Origin: Labyrinthula sp. Ha
Taxonomy: Eukaryota > Sar > Bigyra > Labyrinthulida > Labyrinthulaceae
NCBI GenBank assembly: GCA_015227615.1
Contig: JAALGZ010000006.1
Location: forward strand, 62,001 to 126,000
Length of the DNA: 64,000 nucleotides
Reading direction: 5' to 3'
Under the pieces are notes generated by a model, which searched no databases, had not been told where the DNA came from, and was given only the letters and a program-made list of their open reading frames with translations. Position numbers and translations under genes: made by a program. Shown one piece after another: positions 47,401 to 60,536 of this stretch (its first letter is position 1; each line of letters begins with the position of its first letter).

Positions 47401-50400
47401 ATTTGTATAAGGCATCTACTTTAGGTTTAAGAATACATGTTAGTGCTCTATGTTAATTCTGGGCAAGTCATGAAATGTTGAAATTTAATATTACATATGA
47501 ACAATTCTTTAAGGGCAATTTGTCTCATCTAAACGGGATAGAACAGATATTACCTTATTCAAAATTAAAAAAGAACTAAAAAAGTGAAATTATGACAAAC
47601 AACTGAAAAGAAAAGGTCGACAGTAGATAATGTAGTCTTTTAATTACATCATCAGAACTGAAACTGTTGCTCAATTTTTCAATGAAACTAATGATCAGTC
47701 CCTGCAATTGAGCACATTTTTACAAATAGGTTGTATAGCCCTTGCTATTTAATAATTGTTATTCCCATTCTCATATTTTCTATATATTTCCTCTTCTACC
47801 GCCGTCGCTGAATAGGCATGTTCCTGTTCTTACGGTGGATTATGAGACGCTATTAACTGCATAATCTAATATTGATATCAAGTTTCCTTGTCCCTTAGTA
47901 TACGCATACCCACCCCCTTGGTTTTCAATAATACAGTTTTCTACTTTAAGGCATAGTAATAAAAGATATTATGAGACACTTTGCTTTCTATCCTTTTAAT
48001 TGCAGACATGATAGCATTCTGTTAGGTAAATGATACAAAGGTTATATGTTAAAATCTTAAGTAATTGCACCGAAGCACCGGTAGTTCTCAATATAATTTA
48101 AGAAAGAGTAAAATAAGAATTCACTGTTAACAATGAGAAAGTCTTAGACATTTTTTCAAATTCAATTTTATTATCAACAGCATATATGATATTTAACCAT
48201 GCTATATGGAATAAATGTAATGATCTATAGATGCTCAACGTGTTGTTTAGAATGCTTTCTAAAATTTGCCTCCAGCCTGTTGTTCATATAGTTATGTAGT
48301 AAAGCCAAATATGATGAGCATATGTTAGGTGCATGCCCTGAAATTCACCGTACTAAACAGAGAAGACTAATTTCTAAGCCTACTGAATTACATTATATTT
48401 TTGACATGTTTGTCTAACTATTTTACCCTGTATTCAAATCCAATGATTAGACCCAGATTTATCTATACACGATTACAACAAAAAATTGCGTAACGATTCT
48501 AAGAAAATTGCGAACAGCTACAAGTTTACTTAAAGCCGATACCAAGTGACATGTTCAATGAAAAGAAAGATAATAGGAGGGCTACAATTGTTCAATGGAG
48601 AGTAGGAGAGTATATATCCGGTGAAGAACCCCGCTCTATTGTGTGTCTAAAATAGAGGTATAATGGGAAGAATAAAACAAAAATACGATGGTTAACTAAA
48701 AATTTGGTTATTTTTCTATGGATTTAAGATGTACCGGGAAATACAGTAATAAGCTTAGAAATTCACGAGACCTCTCTCCGGTACCTAAAGTAGTGAGATT
48801 TTTGTTAGGGTCACTAATTTGTCCAGATTGTTTTTTATAGAGTCAAGGTATTAAGTGTAAAAATAAAAAAATGTGGAAACGAGCAACTCTCCAAATCTTT
48901 TACCACGCTTAGGATATAGCAGGTGTGAATCACCAAGAAAGGTTAGTATTAATTTTTCTCAAGGCAAGGCATGAAAAATAAGCCTAGAACGATCACAGGT
49001 TAACTATTTTTGTTAGATTAAACAGGTTATAATTTCTTAAGTAACATTAGAATTCAACCAAAGGTATAAAATAATATGCTATCCTGGAATCAACACTAAG
49101 TCAAAACATTAATTTTAAGTTGATATCATTGGGTCATACTTGAATACTTTTATATAAATTATATGTTACATCCATTAAAGAAAGATGACTTTAGAATAGC
49201 TGTGTCTTTCCAGAGTAATAGATTGCAAACGGAATATATAAGATGATGTACTATGGTTTTGAAGTATCACTTTGAACGCAGAAGACACAGTTAGAAAAAA
49301 AGGGGAATCATAATGAGCTATAATACCAAGTCCAGCACTTTCAGATATTATGGATGAGCTGAATGCACTCAGTCATTTTTGTTTGCTTTTAAGCTAGTCA
49401 TTACTGCCTCATATAAATCCTTTGAGTTTGTAACTATCTTGTGAAATCTGAGTCAGATATTCGCCATATGAACTAAGCTAGTGATACTGGTTATCAACCC
49501 CCGCTTAAACTAACCTTATTCGCAACTATTTAGAAAGCATATGTTATGTTCCAGGTTATATTCTGTATATTCAATGCTTCTACTAATTTCAAAATATTTT
49601 TTTTCGCTCTGCAGGGTATCAGAAAGACTCAGTTTAGTGCTATTTCTTCGAAATATATTATTAATCAACTAAAAATTATTTTTTAATGACTCCTAGTCTT
49701 AAGTCTTAAAAGACATCAGTCAGATATTGATTTTATTTGGCACTCCTAGTTGCGATATCATATGAAACCAAACTAAAATTAGTATTGTTTAGCATATGAA
49801 CCAGACCATGTGCAAGGAACGTTACAAATCCTCAGAACCTAATAGCATTTTTCTTATATGGAACCTTTTTTCAAGAAAATATGGGTTCAAAAATGTTTCA
49901 AAAATAGTTTTTTTCAAGAATTATATCATTTTCTACAAATAAGCAAAAGGAGATCTGTCAGCTTACGGAGTCTTCTACAGACTGATCATAAAATAAACAG
50001 GCAATGAATAAAATAGAACTTTCCTATGCCTCAGTGAAGAGTAATACTATGACGCTTTCTCAAATAATATTGATGCTATGTTTTAATCAGCGGCTTCGGC
50101 AAAATTCCAAGAGAAAGTTTTATATTGTCTACAGCCAAAGAACATGTTCTGAGTAAGAAATTGGATAAAGTTCAACATAGAAATACACATATTGCTCAGA
50201 GGTGTTAACAGACACCATTTGAGAATATTTCTAACTCTCACCCGTAATGCCTACTAGAAAAATTGATATAATAATGTTTAGATTTACCCGATATTGCTCT
50301 TATGAAACAAATGTCGCAGTTCCTAGTTAAACTAATTAAAATAATGGTACCAATATATTCACAGTGTTGCGATTTGAGTAAACTGTGCCAAGATAGCAAG

Positions 50401-52909
50401 TATTGCCAGTAATCATGTATGGGCACATAGAAAGCTTCATCTTCAATTTGTACTGGAGCTCCCTTTCTCACTCTGCGTGATATAAAGTACAAGTTCTATA
50501 AGACTTAGAGTAACATATTTCTAAAAAATGTCTTTTACTAGCTCCAACACTTTTCTAAACTTGAAAAAACCAAGATTCATCATATTCAAAGTTCCATATT
50601 TTGAGCTAAGGATTATTTGCCAGATTTGATCTTTGCTGTCTATTTCCTAATCTTTATCACAGCTATGTTCCCAGAATTCTAGAAAAGCTTTCTACAGCGA
50701 CAATGCTATTTTTCCTCTATATCTAGAGCCAAGATTTCATTTATTGAAAGTTTATGAAACATACTTTGGCCAAATGCTTCTTAATGTTAATCAACTGAAA
50801 ATCTGAATAAAGTTAGAAATATTTGATACGAAATAATATCTCGGTTCTTTTATTGAGAGTCAGAATCAAATTGATTACCAAATAATTTTCAATAAGTATA
50901 ATCAACTTATGTCTCTCTCTAACCCAACCATACTAGCAGAATTGTGCCTTTGCATTGATTCAATAACCGATTGAGTGACGTAAGGGTTGCTGGGTCTTGG
51001 CTATTGCCTTATGCCCAATTGTCATATCTCTTGCAGCTTTAGAACTAATCAGTTCCCCTGTGCATCTACACAAAGATGTCCCTGATGCTATGTTGCTACT
51101 TCACCTGTAATTCATTAGTAGGTTTCAGTCTGGTGACACATACGCTATTCAGATAGAAAGCATCTACCGAAAGCGGATATCATTCCTGAGTGTTACTTGG
51201 GCTTAACATCCAATTAAAAATAGAATGGAAGTATTGTAACTCATTGACTATTTAATTATCAGCTACCAATATATGCTTTCTCAGATTTCAGCAACTGGTT
51301 TAAGCTGGTAAATTGTTTTGATGTTGATATAATAATAAAAGGAAAACTCTGCTCTCTAGTGTTTTTCTGGTGTTGGAAGCAATATATTATGTTAAAATAT
51401 CTCTTCTCCTTGAAAAAGAAAAGCAGTTTTCAGGATGTTTTTCTTTCCTACTTTATTTACAAGAGATAATGCACAACTTAATAAGATTTTTAAAACTTGG
51501 TTCTGCTTCTAACCAATTTATTTCTGCATCTATTGTAGCTGCACCTTGGTCCACCCTTCTTCAAATAATATTATAACATCCATATTGTTTAGGAAAACTT
51601 TGAGCTTTCTCAGGTGGGAAACTTTATCTTCTAAGTTTCTCCATTTCTGGTGAAAATCTTCCTTCAGATATAAGATTTTTAGTTGATTGGTTAAACTAGA
51701 GTATCCAATGAATGTCGGTTTGTACAGGAATAGAAACTCATTGACCGCTGTGGGTAGTCTTATTATATCAATAGGTTATACCCCTACATTTGCCTGTGTC
51801 TTGATAACTCTCTTGTTCATCTTCTGAATGTTTTCTTTTGTTCAGGGCTATGTGTTTCTTATATTTTAAATTCTTCTGTTCTACATCTGTATTATAATAA
51901 TTTCTAGTCAAGTACATTCGAAAAGCTGCTTAAAAAAATGAGAACCGTATTAAAAAATTAAGCACATCACGGGTTAAGAAGCTGATGGAGAAAAGGCTCT
52001 AAATTCTAGTCTCCGTTCGGTAGCCATATTAAACTTCAAATACGGAAAAATCAGCGCAGCCTAGGACTTCAAACAATGGTGGGAAATATTATAGAATACT
52101 TGGCACCTCAGGTACTTAATCTAAATGTATAATCCGAATTTTCTATTGATGCACCAATTCTTCCAAGAAGGCTACAGTTTTCTACAAATTATATCATTGG
52201 TGAATCAAATTCAGTGCTGACAAAAAAAATCTTAAAACAGAATATTAAGTAGAAGAATCCAGCTCAGAAAGTTCTATCACTTAAAAGGAAGTCTTTTGGT
52301 ATTCGTCTAGCAAAAAAAAAGATGATTATTCACTTCCTAATTTTTTAAGAAATCAACTTGTGTTTACGAAATGAAATAGCCTAAGTCTAATAACTACTAG
52401 TGTCGTAGTAATTCATGTTATTCTTGGATGACAGTCAACGCAATTCAAGTACTCTTGGATGAACTTTTACCCTAAAATACCATGAAAAACCTCTATGTTC
52501 AAGTTTCAAGGTTGTTTGGGTAGAAAACGTTTCATTAAGCGTATTGAAAATCAACTTCAGTGGTAGAATAGATATTGTTAGGAGAATTTTTATAGAATTT
52601 ACAATACAACAAAACGTTGGAGAATAAAACAAAAAAAAAGAAACTGCACTCTCAGTGTGAGAAAAAAATGTTACTTCATTTACTTTTTCGTTTTATAGCA
52701 GGAGACGAAACAAGAGCCAGTTTTTTCAGTAAAATTAAGTGCCTCATATATTGAGTGCTTTAAGAAAATAACATTGAGAACCCCTTTCAAGATAAGGAAC
52801 TATAAAATACAGGAAATATTTTATTACTGTTGATATTTCTATGAGTAAGATGGTTACAAAACAAAACAAAATATCACTTTACTAGATAAACTTTCACAAA
52901 AATGTATAC
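44442..52909. other. 8.5-kb gene-poor stretch
   Basis: No gene recognised. Two clusters of TTGATAA/ATTATCAAT-like words lie at about 46220-46345 and 46565-46690, around a GC-richer patch with a hairpin at 46427-46478. Elsewhere open frames are at most about 84 codons and look like noise. Confidence 0.6.
46427..46478. repeat. 10-bp perfect inverted repeat (hairpin), GCCACATGGC / GCCATGTGGC
   Basis: GCCACATGGC (46427-46436) and GCCATGTGGC (46469-46478) are exact reverse complements separated by 32 nt. The surrounding 150 bp are GC-richer than the region and are flanked on both sides by TTGATAA-like clusters, as at the other copies' upstream regions. Confidence 0.45.
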
Positions 52910-53891
52910 TTAAGAAGGGCCAATAGAAGGAAGGCCATAAACTGGACGATCCCAAAGTATTTGACAAGTAATATAATCCAAATGTTGTTTTCGCTCTGCA
53001 TATGTAATAGTTTCATAAGCCTTTCCTTTCACTGTAAAAACACTTTTATGCCAAGAAAAACCTTTTGTAGCAAGATTATGATGAACATAAATAAAAGTAG
53101 AAAAAAATTCTGTCATACTTAAACCAAGAGTAAAAAAGTTTTTTGGTTGCAAATTCTTAGTTCCTCCAATTGTATCTTGTAAAATTTTCATATTTTTATA
53201 ATCCACAATAAAATGAGCCATTCGAACTAAAGAATAAGAAAATATAAGACTTTTACATTGTTTCCGAAAATATCGCTCAGATTCTTCAGCAATAATATAT
53301 TCGGCAGAGTAATATTTACAAGATATTCTCAACTTTGGTAAAATATATGAAACTAAAGTTGCAACGTGACTTAATTTAGTTATTGAAGCAGCTTCATGTA
53401 ATAGAGTTAAGTCATTTGCACTTAATCCAATAATCTCTTCCATACTTCTTAATATTCTTGTATCAACTATTGTTAAACTATTACTAATCTGCTTTCTATT
53501 TTTTTTCTTTTCGTGAAATCCATATGGATAAAGATACGGATGTTTTCCTGAATACGCTCTTTTTTTAGGTGCTTTGGTTTCGATAAAAGAAAAAGGATCT
53601 ATTTGTTTACCTGCTTTATCTCTTGCTCTATATCTGATTAAAAGACTTTTTTCTACATCTTCTGGAAATGGTGCTCTTTCATCTGCACCTCGTAAATGAG
53701 AAGAAACAGTTCTTTTAAATGCTGGAACTGGATATTTAATTGTAGATTCACGAGTTGATATCCATAAATTAAAACACTCGGTGGAAATTATGTTTTCTTC
53801 AAGTAACACCTAAACAATAACAAGGTAGGAATAAAAGTACACCAGTTTCATCCCGCGATGCAAACCTTAGAAAAACTTGCATAGATCTCAT
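52910..53891 (-). CDS. Orphan family protein, copy 3
   Basis: Exon 1 (53891-53841, 17 codons) and exon 2 (53809-52910) are joined across a 31-nt intron and give 316 aa. The coding sequence shares about 115 bp of identical sequence with copy 1 around NLWISTRESTIKYPVP to LRGADERAPFP. It shares other diagnostic differences with copy 2 (MEEIIGLSANDL, RSMEE). The linker is copy-specific: KRAYSGKHPYLYPYGFHEKK. The protein is open throughout, with the tail SIGPS. See copy 1 for motifs. Confidence 0.8.
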
Positions 53892-55988
53892 TTTAGAGAC
53901 CTGTTTATATTTTTTCCTATTTTTTTACGTTTTTATAGTATTTTCTTAATGTTCTTACTTCTTGTCACTATTTGAACTGTAGAGTTTGTGATTTTTAAAA
54001 TACGGAACCAAATATAATAAATATTCGAGAGTAACTTTAAAATCCCACTGAGACATTACCATACATGAAATAGGAAATTTTATAGTAATTGAATACTTAA
54101 AAAGATATATAGAATAAAAATAATACTATATTCTTGTCTTGATAAATAGAAAAGGTTCTATATTGATTATATATGTGATCGAATTATAGCTTCCGGTTAA
54201 CCTATTTATTGGGCACAGCTAAATAGGGCATCAATTATGTATCGAAGAACGAAAAAAACCTAGCTTTATTGTATTGTAGTAGTAATAATGTTTTTGAATG
54301 TCTCGTCTTGTTACTTTTATTTTCTTGTTATACTTTCTGATGAGAAATTGTGTTTAAAATAGTTTACAATAGTTCTATTATTCTTTGAGAGATCTAGTTA
54401 TACTAAGTAAAACGTTATTTGTCCAGCTGATGTTGTTCTTGGAAAAAAGTTTTTATTTCTGCTAGGTTAGTTTGAAAAAGTATTGTAACCTTATTTGGTC
54501 CATTTCTATTCGTAAATTTAGTTCAAACATTAGTTACTTTAGGTTTATCTAATATAATAATAATTTAGCTGTATATCTCTGTTTTCTTGGAAATCCTCTT
54601 AATCTTATTGACATAACCTATAATACTCTACGGAGTTTATGATTCTATGTCTTCGGGGTAATGTTGTTGAAGTAAAACCTGTTAGAGTTTAACATGAAAG
54701 TCAATTGTTGATTCTATATATGAATGAACTTCTTTTACTCATCTCGTAAGAAATTTCTCATTTAAATCAATTTTTCTCGTGGGTTCTCGTTTGTTTTGAA
54801 CTAGACATAACAGCGGCAAATGTAAACTTAACTCCAGAAAACCATTGACATTAGTCGAAATCCCAGCGAAATGTACTTTGATTTTCTGGTCAGGTTTAGT
54901 TGAAGTTTGCGTATCAATCAAATCCAATCTATCGATAGAATATTGATAATTTATTCATTCAATTTTGATAATTGAATAAGGTAATCGATACTTTGATATT
55001 GATATTCTATTCGTAAATTTTAATAGATTGTTATCTCACTGATACAATAAAAAATTTTCAATTACCCATTGATAAGGTTAATACATCATCAATAATTATT
55101 GTCAAATTATTGATACATCAATATACATGAATAAGCATAAGTTTTCTCATAGAATTTATCGATAAAATGATATTGTATTGATATTGTTGCCTGAGGGCAA
55201 TATTTCTCTGTATAAAGAAGAACCAGTTCTCTGCTGCTGGAAGACAACAAATAAGAAATGAAACTCCGATTCTTACCTCACTTGTACCTTAGAGAACCAC
55301 TAAGATCAAGAGAGCCAGAGATATCGAGCCTTCTCTTGCCGGGTTTATGGAAGCTCCCGCCATGAACATTACTAGTTTTTCTATGAAAGGTTTACCCCTA
55401 GAAAATATCCCAGCAAGGCAAGACTAGGCCATTAGGAATCATTTCAAAAAGTGCAAGAAAAAGCATAATTTAAGCTCCTCAAGAATTGATTCTACAGACA
55501 CAAAGGGGTTCTATGTAGGCGTGTTTAACGAGAGAAATACTTTTGGGCAATTGAAATTTCGTCTCCTACGCCAACACTTCATACAAAATTTCGGCACCAA
55601 ACAAAATATAGAAATACATCAAAATGACAAAACGTGTAAAAACTAAGCGCTAAAGAATGTAATTATTCGCTTTGCTCTTGCAGAGAGCTCTTTAAATATG
55701 TTTGTCAGGTTTTCTAAGACAAAGTTTGGACAGAGATAGAGTCATTTCCATAGGATGATTCTACATTAATCATGCTAACTTGTGCAGTATTTTTGGTTTT
55801 TTGTCGAGCTATGTTAGTAAAATTTCAAAACAGACTAGATAATAAGAATTAAAAAATGAAAAGCTTTTGGATGGTGTATTTTAGGCTTTATAACTCTTAG
55901 TTGTTGCTTAGTGTTAGTGGAATTGGGATGTGAAAATTTTGGGCAACATTGGGTCATAAATGATTCCTTCTTGAGAGGGTTTCTCTCG
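53892..55988. other. Upstream region of orphan copy 3, with a dense TTGATA-word cluster
   Basis: From about 54930 to 55190, ATTGATA, TATCAAT and ATCGATA words recur more than ten times on both strands, including the palindrome CTATCGATAG. A GC-richer patch of unknown nature follows (about 55190-55450). No gene recognised. Confidence 0.45.
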
Positions 55989-57231
55989 TTAGCTCGCAAA
56001 ACAAATATTTAGGTAAAATCCTTCTCGAGAAGCTTTTGTTATCTCGATAAACACGCCTACTCTGGACACCCTTCTTCCTTCTTCAACCGAAGTTGTGCCC
56101 CACCTTTGCCATTTTACTTTGATGAGTTCAAGAGTGGGCGGAGAGTTCTTTCGATGAAAGCCTTTGCATTTCTTGGACAGAATCAGTTCTTCTACTATTT
56201 TCCTTGTTACATTTGTGAGTTGGATGTAGTCCACCTCTTCGATTTCAAGTTCAGTATTCTGCGATTTACATAGGAGAGCTTCGTAAAACTGCTTTCTGCA
56301 CATTTTTAAATAGGTTGATACACCCTTTTCTGTGTTTTCTCTAGGCTTGGTGTTTTGGGGTATGAGGTTGTTGTTTATTTTTATGCCCATGTGGTCTTTT
56401 GATTCATGTTGCCAGATGTCTTTGCTGATCTTTCTGTTTACTTTGAATTGTATGATTTATGCGGGTTTGTTGGTGACAAAGAAGTCTATTTCTGATGACT
56501 TTATCTGTTTATTTCATGGTTTGAAGGTTGTGTATCTTCGGGATCCTTTCTTTCCTAATCTTGAACCTGTGATTAACTATGTTTACCGTATTCCTGAGTA
56601 GAAATTCTTCCAGTATCTTGCCATTTATGTTGCTTCTGGAGAACAATCCATACTTGTTACTGGCATCTATCCATGTTTTCTTAACCTGAACATTGCAATC
56701 ACCTACAACAACTATTAATCTCCTCTTGTTCACTTTGTTCATGAGTTTTTCTTGTAACTTTTCTAGGAATTTCTTGTACTCTTGGACCGGTAATCCACCG
56801 TGGGGCGCGTAAACGTTTGCTAAAATGAGTTTCCTTTTGTTTTTTGACCTGATTTTGACAGTTAGGATCCTGCCGCTCACTCTGTAGATCTCAGTTACGT
56901 CCGGGAGGAGTTCCTGGCGCACAAAGATCGCTACGCCAGTATAATTAGAGTCAGCTTGCGAGACAAATCACCTTCTTTTTCTCTACTGACTGGCATTTGT
57001 ATTTGCTTTTTCGAGCCTTTGAACATCTTTCTGTCCAGCTTCTTGAAGTAATGTCAGTAGGGACGGATGTTCGTACGTAAGTTTTACTATTGTAAAGAGT
57101 TTGTATTGAGAAATACCACCAATGTTGAGTGAGAGCAATTGGACACTCACTTTTCATTGACTCGTGAGGTCTGGGAGCCCCTGAAGACGCTGAGTCGACA
57201 TAGATTCAGTCTCAGAAACAACTTTTGTCAT
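55989..57231 (-). mobile_element. Decayed LINE (non-LTR retrotransposon): APE-type endonuclease region
   Basis: Read on the minus strand. From the ATG near 57231 comes an N-terminal part with LLSLNIGGIS and LLTLLQEAG, corresponding to the endonuclease start (N-I-x-G and LQE). It continues, after frame breaks, with FVSQADSNYTGVAIFVRQEL, then IRSKNKRKLILANVYAPHGG and RRLIVVVGDCNVQVKKTW, the V-Y-A-P and G-D-x-N motifs of APE endonucleases. A linker frame (56390-55989) follows. At least one internal stop (near 57155) and changes of frame near 56970 and 56400-56500 show it is inactive. No reverse transcriptase motif is present, so it is a 3'-truncated or partial copy. The region is GC-richer than its flanks. 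The clade is not determined. Confidence 0.75.
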
Positions 57232-60200
57232 TTTCTCTGCTTAATCAAAAATTCTCCAATTGCGATTTGTACTTGTACTTTTAGGACACAATGTATTTTC
57301 CCAAAATATGTTTGTGCAAAAGCAATCATTAGGGTAAAACATTTAGATCACTAAAACAAAACTTCATCTGAAATAAATCTATACCATTTGAGTTAGTTCG
57401 CTCCATAGAAGATCTTATTTTACACGTCTCTAAAATTTTACTATAACGAAGAACTCATTTCCATGTACAGTTTTGTCTACAAGGAAAGTTTATAAAACAA
57501 AGACACCATTATTTCAGGCGTGTAGCTACCTTAATTTTATGCATAAACTGTTATCAATAAGAGGTCATAGTTGGTTTCTGATTATCATATAAAATGATTC
57601 ACTAGGGGAATATACATACACGTAGAAATGTTGGAAAATTAGTTAAGAGTTAAGAAAGATGACAATCTGAAAAATAAAAGGAATACAAGGTAAACTTCAA
57701 GTGAGCGAAGTCGTGGACCACATGAAACTAACTAACAAATAAATCATAAATTACGAGAGAAACTGAAAGTGATTCTGGGATTCTAAAACAATCGTATAAA
57801 TATACGACAGTACACATTCCAACGTCTGATCCGCTAAAGGATTTTCATTGTTTAGTCAAAATTGAAGGTTGCTAATCTACTAAGTTAAATTCTAATCACA
57901 CATAGTAAATAGCAGCAAAATAACTATACATAAATCCTAAAAATTAGCTGGAACTCTTAGATCTAACGCATTTATTGGTGTATAAGAAGGAATCAAAGCT
58001 TATTTTCATCTATATTGCCATATGTGTAGTCGCTTTAAATACTTAGATCTTGTCAGTTCAATGCCAGCCAGTAAGAGGTGACCATAGTCAGAGTACCAAT
58101 GTAGATCTTACACTCATCGAGACCTGCTGATAACAGAATATTGAAACATAAGAGACGACTGGCTTAAAACTGTAAACCTACCTTGGTTAAGAGCTATATC
58201 ATTATATCCATTCAAACATACTAACACGACATTAAATTAGAGGAGATTAAAATATTGTCTAAACAAAATGAACTACTGTGCCTTGTATTGGATCGTAAAT
58301 CAAGGGATTGGACATTACGAACTCGGAGAATGAGAAGCGCAATAGGTTATCAATATCATTTAATTGATACTAAAAACTAATGCTCAGAAAAAATAAATGT
58401 AAAAAGCTCTTATCCATTAGAACGAGTTTCGACTTCGAGTTTTACTAAGTGTTGAATATTAATTTACTATGCTATGAAGAGAACTTTAAATATTACAAAC
58501 ATTTTCCCTCTAATATACCCAAAGTTTTCTAGCCAAAAGAAGAAGTTTCTGCTAATCCATGATAACTTTAGCCCTAAAATAGAGATAGAATTAGTCAAAT
58601 AAGTAAAACTTTGGTTTAATCACGAGAATGAAAAGAAAAAATATGTAAGCATTACTACACAAACTAATCTTACCTATTGTAAAGTTTTGATTCAAGATCG
58701 GAAGACGAGAACAGGAAAGATGACCCTTAGTATACAAATTAAAATAAGGATTTAGATAAGTCTCCAGAAATAGGCTTTATAACGAGGTAACAAAGACTCA
58801 TTTCCAAATAACTATATTTAAATTAAGATAGAAAATCCATTTAAGAAACAGAGAATAATTAAGTGTAATCGATAGGGTTTATAAATAAAAATCACATCTA
58901 AAGCCCAGCAAGTGTCACCTTCAAAATATACCGAAGAAAAGCTCCACAACTATTCCGAGTTTTTCCAAATACCAAGTTACTTCAATAACTGGAATAATTA
59001 AGTACGACTGCAGCAAGAAGCAATAAAATTTTCCTCAATTTTCTGAAGGTAGAAGAGAAAGGCTATCGTGTATGAAAAGTTTTAGCCCAGCTCGTGAAGC
59101 TTTCAAGAACATCATCCCTCCAAAAAATTGCCTTAGGTTAGGTTCGATAGGAAGGTTTCCCATAGAATAAGGTCTCTATGGAATATGCCTGGAACTATGG
59201 AAACAATTCACAGCTAATGGATGTAATGTTCTAAAGAATATAATAAAGAATATCCCCCTAATAGAACATACTGGCTGGTTTGACTTTCAGGTTGGTAAAT
59301 TAAATATGGTTTGAGCAAGAATGATAACCAGTTGACTTAAAAACTCATTTAAATGATAAATAGAAAAAAAACAGAGGATTCAAACAAGAATTTAAATTTT
59401 GAAGCATTGGAAGAAATGATGCAAAACGAATCAAAGGTCTTGAAGAGTTTGGATCCAATACATATAGATTTATTCAAGAGCCTAGAGAAAAGGAAAACCA
59501 ATATATACCTAAGGCAATGAACAATAGTATCTCAATTCAGTAACAAAATACCGAAGAAGTGGGTAACACAATCAACCAATAAAAATTTTAAAAAGCTAAA
59601 GCCTCAATTCTCAACTAAGCTTTAAGATCCCTTGAAATCCGCAATTAACATATTATGCACCTGGTGCAAGAAATTCTCTTTGAACCACAAAAAGATGGGT
59701 CTTAAATATCTATAAGTCTTTCGAAATTAAATTTGATATATCTCTACAATAAAATCCTTAACCAAGTACCTACAATCTACATACTTACATTATTTTAAAA
59801 CAAGTCCTATAGGTTAATAACAAGAATAATAAATAACACTCTAGAATCGGTTGAAGGTACATCATCTCTTCTTATTAATTAGAACTTCATGATAATATTC
59901 TAGCACGAAATAAGCTGCAGGTTTCATACTACAATTGCAAAACATTAGGTCATCGACTAGGAATTTGCATACTCATTTGGGGAGTCAAAAAAATGTTTGA
60001 CTAACTAAGTTAACCTTTTTTCTAAATAGTACTTGAAAAATGAAAAAAAATGGGATCTGGAAACTTTATTAATAGAAAAACTTGAGAAAAAACGTTTATG
60101 TACATCCACAGTAATATAAAATATAACTATTTATACAATAAAAATGTGGTTGTGTCAAACCTCATGCGCATGTTCGAGATATCTATACTCAAACTAATGA

Positions 60201-60536
60201 ACAGTCAAAGGTCTTTTAGGCCTGTATAAATAATTATCCAAATAAACAAGGTAAATATCATATAAAATATTCATTTAATACAAGAAAATATTATACAATA
60301 TATAGTATATATTTTATCACTTATCTTTATCTATACAGACTTTATATTTTCTATTGTTCTATTCCATTAACATGTACCGGTATCTTCTGGAATTGTAAAC
60401 TAATTATATAAAATAACTGGTTTCTAAATTAACGGATTGTTACGTTAAAATACAGTTAAAAAATACCAATCTTAAACTATAAATACTGGAATTTTAGAAC
60501 GCAATAATTTGAACCAGAAAAATAACACCCTTGAAA
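57232..60536. other. Gene-poor stretch
   Basis: AT-rich. The only coding-like piece is the small plus-strand frame at 59353-59520, listed separately. The last few hundred bp are probably the promoter region of the kinase gene. Confidence 0.55.
59353..59520 (+). CDS. Possible small protein or exon (55 codons)
   Basis: An ATG-initiated frame encodes a polar, helix-prone peptide rich in Glu, Lys, Asn and Leu (segments MINRKKTEDSNKN, ALEEMMQNES and DLFKSLEKRK). Its composition resembles the real proteins of this window and unlike most short frames here. No homology is recognised, and no donor or acceptor linking it to another exon was found. It could be chance or a fossil fragment. Confidence 0.2.
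   Translation: MINRKKTEDSNKNLNFEALEEMMQNESKVLKSLDPIHIDLFKSLEKRKTNIYLRQ

Noticed and set aside
48355-48380. ACAGAGAAGA word resembling the U6 snRNA core
   Set aside because: The following bases lack the U6 AGC triad, the internal stem-loop and the terminal T-run in the right place, so it is a chance match.
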